Part shown: piece after piece, positions 55,964-64,000 of the stretch
Layout: each line of letters opens with the position of its first letter
How positions within the stretch are numbered: the first letter of the stretch is position 1
Origin: Candida dubliniensis CD36
Taxonomy: Eukaryota; Ascomycota; Pichiomycetes; Serinales; Debaryomycetaceae
Assembly: GCF_000026945.1 (NCBI RefSeq)
Contig: NC_012865.1
Location: 868,001-932,000 of the forward strand
Direction: 5' to 3'
Length of the DNA stretch: 64,000 nt
Position numbers and translations under genes: made by a program
Notes under the pieces: model-generated
Database searches by the model: none
What the model was told of the DNA's origin: nothing
Seen by the model: the letters and a program-made list of their open reading frames with translations, nothing else

Positions 55964-57547
55964 ATGGCAATTATACAAGAATCATCCAAAGAAGTAGATA
56001 ATACTTCAGAAAAACACCCAAACAATAAAGTTGTTGATGTTACCAATGAAAAAGTGCCCCCTGAATTACCTGAATTAACATTATCAAATGTATTAGATGA
56101 CATTAAACAAGGTATAATTGCTTTTCTTATAAATCCAAAAGTTACCATTATTGTTTATCCAATAATTATATGTTTAAGTTCAATAATTACTAAACTTGTA
56201 ATTAATAAAATCCCTTATACAGAAATTGATTTTATTACTTATATGCAACAAATTGAATTAATTAATAATAAAGGGATAATTAAATATAGTGAAATTAAAG
56301 GAGATTCAGGACCAATTGTATATCCTGGAGGTTTTGTTCAAATTTATCAATTTATTCAATGGCTTATTAGCAGTAGCACTACTGAAAATGGTGGTGGTGG
56401 TGAGTTGGTGTTGTCTTTTGATATTAGAGAAGCACAATATATTTTCAGTTATTTATTTACCATTAGTATAATTTTCAATTGTTTGATTTATATTAATTTA
56501 ATTAATATTCCACCATGGACAATATATTTATTCTTATTGAGTAAACGATTGATATCAATTTATGTTTTACGATTATTTAATGATTGTTGGACAACATTAT
56601 CTATTTTAGGAGTGATTTTAATATTACAACAAGCAGCAGCAGCAACTACTTCCACTACCGAAAATTGGTTAAGATATTTATTGGTATTATTGGCAGGAGA
56701 TTTATATAGTATTGCCATATCGATAAAAATGAATGCATTATTATATTTCCCTGGATTCATTATTATTATTTATTTTTTATTGGATGAAAATTTAATGAAA
56801 TCAATTAGTGTATTAATAGTAATGATTTTTATACAAATTATTATGGGATGGCAATTTTTATTACCATTAGAAATTTTCAATAAAAATGATGAAATTAAAA
56901 AAATGGCATCAATTATTAGATGGGATTATATTAATAATGCTTTTAATTTTAAAAGAAAATTCTTATATGAATGGACAATAAATTGGAAATTTTTATCAAT
57001 TGAAATATTTTCATCAAATGGTTTTGCTAAATTATTATTATTATTACATGGATTTATTCTTTTAATATTTATATTCACAAGATTTTTAAATTCTCGTATT
57101 ATTGGTGGTAAATCAATTACAAATTTAATTTATCAAATTTTATTTTCATCACCATTTTCTTCTCACCACCATCAAAATTCAAATTTAATTAAAAATCCTC
57201 AATCTGGTCCACAATTAATATTCATTATAATGTCAATTACCAATTTAATTGGTGTTTTATTTTCAAGATCTTTACATTATCAATTTTTAAGTTGGTATGC
57301 TTGGTCATTACCAGGATTATTATATTTAAATTTCCCAATTTATTTAGCTTTACCAATTTGGTTTATTCATGAATGGTGTTGGAATGTTTTCCCAAGTAAT
57401 TCAATTAGTTCAAGTATATTAGTTGGTATTTTATCATTAATTATTGGTGCAACTTGGTGGAATTTTGATTATTGGTTCCCACCAACAATTAATTCATTAT
57501 CTACTACATCTAATGAAACCAATATCAATAAAAACAAACAAGAATAA
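55964..57547 (+). CDS. ALG3: Dol-P-Man:Man5GlcNAc2 alpha-1,3-mannosyltransferase Alg3
   Basis: The 527-residue polytopic protein starts at the ATG at 55964. IPYTEIDFITYMQQIELI at about residues 83-100 is the lumenal acidic motif of the GT58 family, and KGDSGPIVYPGGFVQIYQF at about 110-128 is the next family block. About eleven hydrophobic segments follow, with a family-typical SLHYQFLSWYAWSLPGLLY block near 440. Alg3 adds the first dolichol-phosphate-mannose-dependent residue on the lumenal side of the ER, after flipping of Man5GlcNAc2. The window also encodes Alg2, which acts before flipping, so early and middle steps of the same pathway lie about 40 kb apart. It is convergent with FLO8. Confidence 0.93.
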   Translation: MAIIQESSKEVDNTSEKHPNNKVVDVTNEKVPPELPELTLSNVLDDIKQGIIAFLINPKVTIIVYPIIICLSSIITKLVINKIPYTEIDFITYMQQIELINNKGIIKYSEIKGDSGPIVYPGGFVQIYQFIQWLISSSTTENGGGGELVLSFDIREAQYIFSYLFTISIIFNCLIYINLINIPPWTIYLFLLSKRLISIYVLRLFNDCWTTLSILGVILILQQAAAATTSTTENWLRYLLVLLAGDLYSIAISIKMNALLYFPGFIIIIYFLLDENLMKSISVLIVMIFIQIIMGWQFLLPLEIFNKNDEIKKMASIIRWDYINNAFNFKRKFLYEWTINWKFLSIEIFSSNGFAKLLLLLHGFILLIFIFTRFLNSRIIGGKSITNLIYQILFSSPFSSHHHQNSNLIKNPQSGPQLIFIIMSITNLIGVLFSRSLHYQFLSWYAWSLPGLLYLNFPIYLALPIWFIHEWCWNVFPSNSISSSILVGILSLIIGATWWNFDYWFPPTINSLSTTSNETNINKNKQE

Positions 57548-57709
57548 AGAAAAGATTTATATTATTTGATAACAACAACCTTACATGGTAAAACTTTTCT
57601 ATAAACAAACAATGCTTACCAATAGTATATAATATAATATAATATAATCTTGAATATTTAAATAAAACAAAAATTAACGTAATAATAGAACAAATGATAT
57701 ATAGTATAA

Positions 57710-57740
<31 letters not shown>

Positions 57741-58024
57741 TAATTTAACATAATATAATTCAATTAATAATTAATAAATCAACCGAAACTTTAAAATTCA
57801 AAATGACCAAAAAGGAATAAAGGAATAAAGGAATAAGAATAAATACAAATACAAAAAAATAAAAAAAAAAAAAAATCAACAAAACAAATACAAAAAGAAT
57901 CATTTAAAGAAAACGAAAAACGAAAAATAAACGAAAACTCAAAGGATTATAACAATGTGGATAAAAACCCCAATAGGAAAGGTTGAGGGGTCTAATAAAT
58001 TAATAAAAACTCTTAATATTAATC
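57548..58024. terminator. Convergent ALG3/FLO8 3' spacer
   Basis: About 480 bp with TAATA and ATAAT repeats at 57628-57650 and 57705-57741, an AAAGGAAT repeat near 57813-57838, and A-runs. It should hold both terminators. No gene recognised. Confidence 0.5.
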
Positions 58025-60532
58025 TTAATCTCCATTTTCAATTGGATCTGCAGCCCAATTCATTCCCATGAAATTATCATCATCAGTACCACCAGTACCA
58101 CCACCTGAACCTGAACCAGTGCCAGTAATATCTCCACCTGGTCCAGTAGTTGTCCAAATATCATCAAGACTATCAATATTAAAATTAATATCAAATCCAT
58201 GAGTCGAATCACCAAATACCAGATTATTGACACCAATTCCTGAACCACCACTTACACTAAGATTATTACTACCATTTGAAAGATGATGATTACGATCACT
58301 ATTGTTGTCGTCATTGTTTTGGTGGTGATGGTGGTGATGTTGTTGTTGTTGTTGTGTAGTATCTAATAAATGAACATCAAATGGATCATTGTTAAATGTA
58401 TTGGACATAGAAGTGGCTTGAGTTGGTGCCATCGGTGGATTCAAATCTAGATCTTGATCTTGTAATGAAGTTGAAGACTCTTTTTTCATAGATAATACTC
58501 CATTATCTTCTTCTTTGATTATAGGATCCAAGTTCTTAGAATTACTATTAATTTTAGGTTGTTTCTTTGGTGAATTACCATTACTATTTTCATTATTATC
58601 ATTCAATTTACCTGATTTACGCTTCTTTTTAGTGGTTTCACCACTAATTGGTTCAGAACGAGGTGTCAATGGTTGGAAATCTTTCTTACCCATACTTGGA
58701 GTATTAGAACCTGGACGTTGCTGTTGTTGCTTGTCTTGTAATTGACGCATTTGATCTGCCGGTTGTGGTTGCTTTTGCTCCGTGCCAGCACTAGGAGGTT
58801 GTGATATGATTGGGGTTGTTTGTCCAGATGCTTTATTACTTCCTGCTATAGAAGCATTTGAATTGCCCTTTTTACTCTTTTTATTAGTAGATTCTTTCTT
58901 TGATTTCTTATTACTCATTGCTGGTGATGACTTATTACCTAATGCAGGTGAATTGTTAGATGTTGCCGGTGAGGGCTTTTGATTGAATTGTCCTTGTCCT
59001 TGAGATCCATTGGCAATTGTTGCTGATGTTGGTGGTGGTGGCGGCGGATGGAAAGTTGCTGGTGTTGGTTGCTGTTGATTAGGAGGAAGTTGATTGGAAT
59101 ATTGATTTTGATTTTGATTTTGATTTTGACCAGCAAACATCATTCCATTAGTCAATGGATTAGGATCGGAATTAACAGAGTTTCTAGCAAATTCTAATCT
59201 CTCTTTATTTTGTCTTTCTAATAACATTAATTGATTCTGATAATCTCGTAGAGCATTATTGTTTCTGCCACTACTATTACTACTATTACCATTCGACATT
59301 TGACCATTCTTTTTCATTCCTTGAGATCCAACCAGTTTATTCATATGTTTCTGTTGCTGTTGTTGATTCTGGAAATTGTGTTGAGCTTGGGTCTGACCTT
59401 GCTGCGAAGGATGTGGATGTGGCAGTGGGGCAGGTGCAGCATTTTGTTGTGGAGTTGGTTGTTGATTTGATCTTGTACCAACTGGAGAATTATTCTTCAG
59501 AGATGAATCACCCATTGCTGATACTAAATTGTTTTGCAATTGATTCTGTTGTTGCTGCTGTTGTTGCTGCTGAGCAACCAATGCTGCTTGTTGACGCAAA
59601 TTGTTCATTTGATTTTGTGCTTGTTGTTGGAAAGTGGTTTTAGGTTGTTGCTGTTGCTGTTGTTGTTGTTGTTGTTGTTGTTGCAAAAATAGTTGTTGTT
59701 GCAAATTCAAATTATTAGGCCCACCACCCACAGCATTCATCATTTGTTGTTGTTGTTGAGGATCTAAACCATTCATAGGGATTTGTTGTCTTTGTGCTGC
59801 TATTGCTTGTTGTTTCATCATCATTGCCATTCTTTGTTGTTGTTCAATTGAAGGCTGATTTTGACCATTTGGCATTTGCGCAAATTGTTGGTTCATAGGG
59901 AACATTTGTTGTTGTGGATTTTGATTTGGTGGCATATTGATAGGGAAATTAGCACTAGTTGCTGAACCTGGAGGTTGAGGGGTTTGTCCGGGTCCTTGAG
60001 GTTGACCTTGATGCTGTGGTGGGAATTGATGTTGTTGGTTTTGCATACCACTAGCAGCAACACCAATTCCTCTTTGTTGGAAAGGCTGTCCTTGTCCTTG
60101 TCCTTGCTGTCCCTGTTGTTGTTGAAAATGTTGTTGTTGTTGTTGCTGCTGCACAAGTGGAAATTGAGTCAAAATATGTTTTTGAGCTTCTTGAATTCGA
60201 AGATAATCATGATAAAGTTTATTGTTAGGGTTATTGTTACTATTACCATCTCCATATCTGACTTGAAATAAATCAAAGAAAACTTGCCACCATTCTAATA
60301 AAAATCCTTGAGAACAATCCATCAAGGGAGGAATTGATGGTAAATTAGGACTTTCTTTAGAAAATGCTTTTGCAGTATCTTGAAATTGATGTTTAACCAA
60401 AAAATCCAAAATTAACGAATTCAAAACTTGTTTAGTTGTGTTGGGAACCATAAGATTGGATGATGAAGGAGTTGCTGTTGTTGTTGTTGTTGATGTCGGT
60501 TCATTCTCTGGTAGTACTTGTTTATGATTCAT
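58025..60532 (-). CDS. FLO8: Transcription regulator Flo8
   Basis: The 835-residue protein is counted from the ATG at 60532; the frame is open three codons further but without ATG. A LisH/LUFS motif at about residues 35-67 (VLNSLILDFLVKHQFQDTAK) is followed by a conserved block, LLEWWQVFFDLFQVRYGDG. Much of the rest is Gln/Asn/Pro-rich with several CAG/CAA-encoded polyglutamine runs, and there are Lys-rich segments (KKSKKESTNKKSKKG) that may localise it to the nucleus. The C-terminus is acidic and Gly-rich, consistent with an activation region. Flo8 acts downstream of the cAMP-PKA pathway to control filamentous growth and adhesins in Candida. Its upstream region is long, as expected for a highly regulated gene. 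Confidence 0.93.
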   Translation of the reverse strand: MNHKQVLPENEPTSTTTTTATPSSSNLMVPNTTKQVLNSLILDFLVKHQFQDTAKAFSKESPNLPSIPPLMDCSQGFLLEWWQVFFDLFQVRYGDGNSNNNPNNKLYHDYLRIQEAQKHILTQFPLVQQQQQQQHFQQQQGQQGQGQGQPFQQRGIGVAASGMQNQQHQFPPQHQGQPQGPGQTPQPPGSATSANFPINMPPNQNPQQQMFPMNQQFAQMPNGQNQPSIEQQQRMAMMMKQQAIAAQRQQIPMNGLDPQQQQQMMNAVGGGPNNLNLQQQLFLQQQQQQQQQQQQQPKTTFQQQAQNQMNNLRQQAALVAQQQQQQQQQNQLQNNLVSAMGDSSLKNNSPVGTRSNQQPTPQQNAAPAPLPHPHPSQQGQTQAQHNFQNQQQQQKHMNKLVGSQGMKKNGQMSNGNSSNSSGRNNNALRDYQNQLMLLERQNKERLEFARNSVNSDPNPLTNGMMFAGQNQNQNQNQYSNQLPPNQQQPTPATFHPPPPPPTSATIANGSQGQGQFNQKPSPATSNNSPALGNKSSPAMSNKKSKKESTNKKSKKGNSNASIAGSNKASGQTTPIISQPPSAGTEQKQPQPADQMRQLQDKQQQQRPGSNTPSMGKKDFQPLTPRSEPISGETTKKKRKSGKLNDNNENSNGNSPKKQPKINSNSKNLDPIIKEEDNGVLSMKKESSTSLQDQDLDLNPPMAPTQATSMSNTFNNDPFDVHLLDTTQQQQQHHHHHHQNNDDNNSDRNHHLSNGSNNLSVSGGSGIGVNNLVFGDSTHGFDINFNIDSLDDIWTTTGPGGDITGTGSGSGGGTGGTDDDNFMGMNWAADPIENGD

Positions 60533-61857
60533 TGCCAGCAATAATTGAAGTATTGAAGTTATGAGTTATATAGATGTATGTATGTATATGAAGATAATAA
60601 TGAAAATTCTCTTTAAAAGGAAAACAAAACAAAACAAAACAAAAAAAAAAAAAGGCAGGGCAGCAAAAATATAGCAGATTCAATGAAAAGATTTATGTAG
60701 GAATGAAAAATGTCAAATAGATATATAAAGTAGTATTGTTGTTATTGTTCTTTTTTTGGGAAAGGGGGTTACTTTTCAAAATATGAGAAATGAATGCAGT
60801 TTGATATTGTTATTGATAAAAGTAGTCAAGATTAGCCAGTATTAGATAGCAGTAGTTGATCTGTCAGTAAACGGAGGGACTGGTGGGGAGGAGATTCTTT
60901 TTGTTTAGTTAAGTTTGGGGATGAATATCTTCAAGATTGGTAGAAAAACTCTGATCTAAGTATAAGAATAAATGAAATTTCTTATATATTGAAATGATTA
61001 AACTTGAATAGAATGTGATGGAGGATAGGATGAGTAATGATGGTTGATATAGATTGGGTGGTTGGTAAGAAAGATTTGAGTAGTTTCACTTTTTTTTTTT
61101 TTTTGAGTTGGAATAATTTTTCGTTCCCTTTTTTTTTTTGTTTTGTTCGCTCTTTTTCGCTTTTTCTTTTTTTTTTTTTTTTGCTTGATTGTCTTTCTGT
61201 CTGGTTGTCTCTCAGATTTGGACTGTCCTTTCTGCTGCTAGTTGCTTTCTTTTTGAAGGTGATATATCAAGCAAAAACTTTTGAAAAAGAATAAGTATTC
61301 TTCTTTTCTATCTTATTCTAACAAAGGGGGATTGCAGGTTGAAAGGGGATTGATAGATTGATACAAAGAAAGAAAGAGAGAGTGCAAAGGGTGTGTGTTG
61401 TAAAAAGTGAAAATATAAATTTTGGAATCTTAAAATTTAAAAACTGTCGATTGTTTTTGTTGTCTGTTGTTGTCTGTTGTTGTATGTGGTTGTTGTTGAA
61501 GGACAGCCGACACAAAGACCAGAATTTAGAATTGTTTTGTTTTTTTGTGTCTGTCAGGTCATTGAGGCTGTTTGATTGGTTGGGCTTTTTGGTTGAATTG
61601 TTTTTCTTTTTTCTCCTTTCTCTCTCTCCTTCTGGTTTTTAATACATATACACACACTCACACACTCACTCACCCTAGATATGAATCTATTTAATCTTTA
61701 AATTTAGTTTAGTTTTTAGAATTGGATTTGATTAAGAACTACATTTGATAGGTGGGGCAGAGGGTTTCTTTCTTTTGCTTTTTTCCTTGGATTGGATTGG
61801 ATGTGAAGAATGAGCTACACGTGTGTGTTTGTGTTTGTGTTTGTTGTACATAGTTAA
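60533..61857. promoter_or_regulatory. FLO8 upstream region
   Basis: About 1.3 kb upstream of FLO8 with AAAAC repeats at 60623-60645, several T-runs (61089-61104, 61130-61140, 61167-61182), a GTTGTCTGTTGT repeat near 61458-61495, and (CA)n near 61648-61672. Frames here are low-complexity. It probably holds a long 5' leader and promoter. Confidence 0.45.
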
Positions 61858-62364
61858 GGAACAAGGGTTTATTTCTATTGTAGTTGTGATGCTACTGCTA
61901 CAAACGCTACCACTGTATTTACAGCCACTCAGGCAGATGTGGAAACCCCTAGGGAACTTCCACCTACTCAAGTTACGGCTCATCCAACCACCGCCTACAC
62001 AAACGACGAAATAACGTCCAACTCAACGGTTTCTACCGAAGACGCTTCATCTCAAGATTTTGAGCAAGCTTTTGAAACCAAAGCTCCACAACTGCTTGCC
62101 AGTCAAGCCACAATCTCAAACCCACATCCAGAAACTCCCTCAGAAGAGGTCGAGCCGGAAGAACAATTATATGAGGACAATGAGTACATTGAAACTCATG
62201 ACTATTTCGAACCTCCAGAATTCTATAATTCACTGGAGGATATTGACTACTCCATGGAGGAAGAAAACTCCGACGAGGACAACCACATGTCGCTCGATCC
62301 GGTTTCTGAAAATAAAATCGAAGAGGTCAAAAAAGATAATGATGATGATGATGATCAATACTAA
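61858..62364 (+). pseudogene. LINE ORF1-like fragment, 5'-truncated
   Basis: The frame opens after a stop at 61855-61857 with no early ATG and reads ATATNATTVFTATQADVET and so on for about 165 residues, ending in an acidic tail (DNDDDDDQY). It is Pro/Thr/Glu-rich, with no zinc knuckle in what remains. Its stop at 62362-62364 overlaps the start of the endonuclease frame, the spacing seen in two-ORF LINEs. Naming it ORF1 rests on position, not on sequence similarity that I can recall. Confidence 0.55.
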
Positions 62365-63178
62365 TCATCTTAAAATTACATCCCTTAACTATGAGAGAAC
62401 AACGAACATCAAAGGATTACAACAACTTATTGCAAACAACGACATTACACTTCTTCAAGAAGTCGGGCAAACAACATCAATGATGCTTGATTCAATTAGG
62501 CTTTCTCTAACAATTATCTACTCAATTCGCACAGCCATTGTCATTCATCATAAAATCGACGGCCCTATCAAAGTCACTAACAAACACACATTAGATTTAG
62601 ACGATCCACTGGTCCCTTGAGTTAGTGACGCCTTTATCAAAGTCAACAACAAGAAAAGATATCACATTATCCATGTATATTACCCTTCAAGCGCGTTTGC
62701 CAAACAAAGAATTTTAATAAGAGATATCTTCTTCCGACTCAAAAACAATACCACTCCAATTATCATGGGTCGGGACTTCAACCATATCCTCAACTTTGAG
62801 CTAGACCGGCAATTCCAAGGTATGATAAACTCCGCTGAAAAAAAAACAACAACAACAAAAGAATCATTATTAAGGAATAAACAACTCCAGTTGTTAAATG
62901 CCTACCGATACTTTGAACCAAAAAAATCAAATTACACAAAATCCAATCTGCTTAACAATAGGAGAATTGACAGGTTCCATATCTCGGAGAGCCTTTCAAA
63001 CCAATTCCTTTGTTTAGATCAAAACAAAGACCAACTTATCATATCAACACATGACAGAATCACAATAAGACTCAAATTCATTAACAAGCAAACCAATCAT
63101 GGGATATGGGGGGGCGGTGAGTTCATCATGAAGGACCAACCATATTCAACACCCCCCTTCATCCCACCCCCACATTAA
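62342..63178 (+). pseudogene. LINE ORF2 fragment: APE-type endonuclease domain with a nonsense codon
   Basis: The frame starts with ATGs at 62342 onward and runs through a TGA at 62618-62620, then on in the same frame to a TAA at 63176-63178. Family blocks in order are HLKITSLNYERT, ITLLQEVG (catalytic Glu), RYHIIHVYYPSS (I.(Y)(A)P), PIIMGRDFNHIL (MGDFN-like), RRIDRFHIS (IDHI-like) and LIISTHDRITIRLK (the SDH motif). In the last one the Asp before His is replaced by Thr, so catalysis would be impaired even without the stop. No reverse transcriptase motif follows. Confidence 0.75.
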
Positions 63179-64000
63179 TCTCAAATCGAGTGGCAATATG
63201 ATCGCCAGTGGAGGATTGAAAGATAACTATGAGAAGGGTTATTGGCTTTCTTTTTTTCTTGCTGATTATTATTATTAAGCTTGTATATTTGATAGGGAAG
63301 AGTTTTTAACAGTAGCCCTCTTATGTATGTGTGTGGCACGTTCTTCCCCCCTTAATCACATTACATGTGACATGTGTTTATTTTATATCTCTAATTGCTT
63401 ATACTTATATTTATATAGTTTTATAAACGTCTTTATTCTGGCCGGTTGTTTTATGTCAACTTGATCCTTCTTTTTTTGGCAGATACCTAAGGCGGGGAAG
63501 AGAAATATGAAGCTGCAGAGAAGCCCGATTTTCTACAACAACAAAACCACCTTTGAAATTGTTAAAACAATCTTCAAAGTGAGATAGGTTTGAAACTACA
63601 CGTATTGTACGTAGCAGTTGTAGTTGTAGTTGTAGTGGTAGTGGTAATATATAGTATTGTTAAAGAACAAACTAAGGCGAGGAAAGGGAGGGCAGAAGAG
63701 AATTGACCGAATGAATGTAGCCACGCAAGCAAGGCAGGAAAGAGGAAGGAGGGGAAGAAATTCAAATACTGATACAGACACAGACACGGTCGTGTATAAA
63801 AGTTAAAAGTCTCTTTCTCTTATATACAATATGACAGACACAAGTCAATTTTTATTTTTTTCTTGTCTGGCTGCCTGTCTGCCGCCCGTCATTAATTTTA
63901 TTTTAACCATTTGGGCACGCCTCCGCCTTGAAGATTTTAAAACAATCTCAACTATCACCATCATCATCCTCAACACAACAACAAGTAATACCACTACCAG
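63179..64000. other. Right-edge spacer, nothing recognised
   Basis: About 820 bp with a short GTAGTTGTA repeat near 63610-63645, an AGACACAGACAC stretch near 63775-63786 and (ATC)n near 63958-63970. No RT-like frame follows the LINE fragment. The content after about 63950 could be a leader of the next gene. Confidence 0.4.

Larger units (their letters stand above)
61858..63178 (+). mobile_element. Truncated LINE-type (non-LTR, Zorro/L1-like) retrotransposon
   Basis: Two overlapping frames, ORF1-like then endonuclease, are arranged as in L1-clade LINEs, the type represented in Candida by Zorro elements. The first is cut at its 5' end, and the second lacks everything after the endonuclease, including the reverse transcriptase. 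GC content and codon use differ visibly from FLO8. I see no clear terminal poly-A tract or target-site duplication. It is a dead fragment about 1.3 kb upstream of, and divergent from, FLO8. Confidence 0.75.

Noticed and set aside
61037..61642. Two frames in the FLO8 upstream region
   Set aside because: They follow T-rich and GT-rich simple sequence, with no conserved content.

Overview
The window is a 64 kb piece of a budding-yeast chromosome from the CUG-Ser clade, most likely Candida albicans or its sister C. dubliniensis. I lean to C. dubliniensis because the ALS adhesin differs noticeably from the C. albicans proteins I remember and because decayed gene copies are common here, but this is inference. 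The evidence for the clade is the ALS adhesin with 36-residue Thr-rich repeats, a FLO8 regulator with an N-terminal LisH motif and long polyglutamine tracts, an array of 172 bp repeats with SfiI-type sites like the alt repeats of the Candida Major Repeat Sequence, AT-rich DNA and long intergenic spacers. In this clade CTG codons are read mainly as serine, so leucines from CTG in a standard translation should be read as Ser.

Layout. 1-277: 3' end of a dipeptidyl peptidase III gene. 278-4089: spacer with a GC-rich patch carrying a hexanucleotide array and a degenerate ~195 bp tandem array. 4090-5640: a Bit61/HbrB-type TORC2 subunit. 5641-16604: an 11 kb stretch with no intact gene, holding the 172 bp array, a wreck of a mitochondrial isocitrate dehydrogenase gene, other decayed reading frames and a ~200 bp tandem array. 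16605-38568: a dense housekeeping block (ALG2, RVS167, LTN1, an F-box-like orphan, MAP2, intron-containing SCS2, an AVT-type vacuolar amino-acid transporter, SPC105). 39498-45467: a large ALS adhesin gene with a long upstream spacer. 49110-60532: a mitochondrial protein with HMG-like repeats, PEX11, a tiny SMN-like gene, NOP8, ALG3 and FLO8. 60533-64000: the long FLO8 upstream region and a truncated LINE (Zorro-like) retrotransposon.

Genes act mostly independently, as is usual in yeasts, but there are themes. ALG2 and ALG3 act in the same lipid-linked oligosaccharide pathway, on opposite faces of the ER. The ALS adhesin and FLO8 both belong to adhesion and filamentation biology, FLO8 being a transcriptional regulator of that programme. 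Several close pairs share promoters (RVS167/LTN1, SMN-like/NOP8) or terminators (ALG2/RVS167, LTN1/F-box-like, AVT/SPC105, ALG3/FLO8). The most noteworthy observations are the short SMN homologue, the six-repeat HMG-like mitochondrial protein, the 11 kb gene-free region, the two undescribed ~200 bp tandem arrays, and an inverted pair of tRNA-like repeats around the HMG-like gene.
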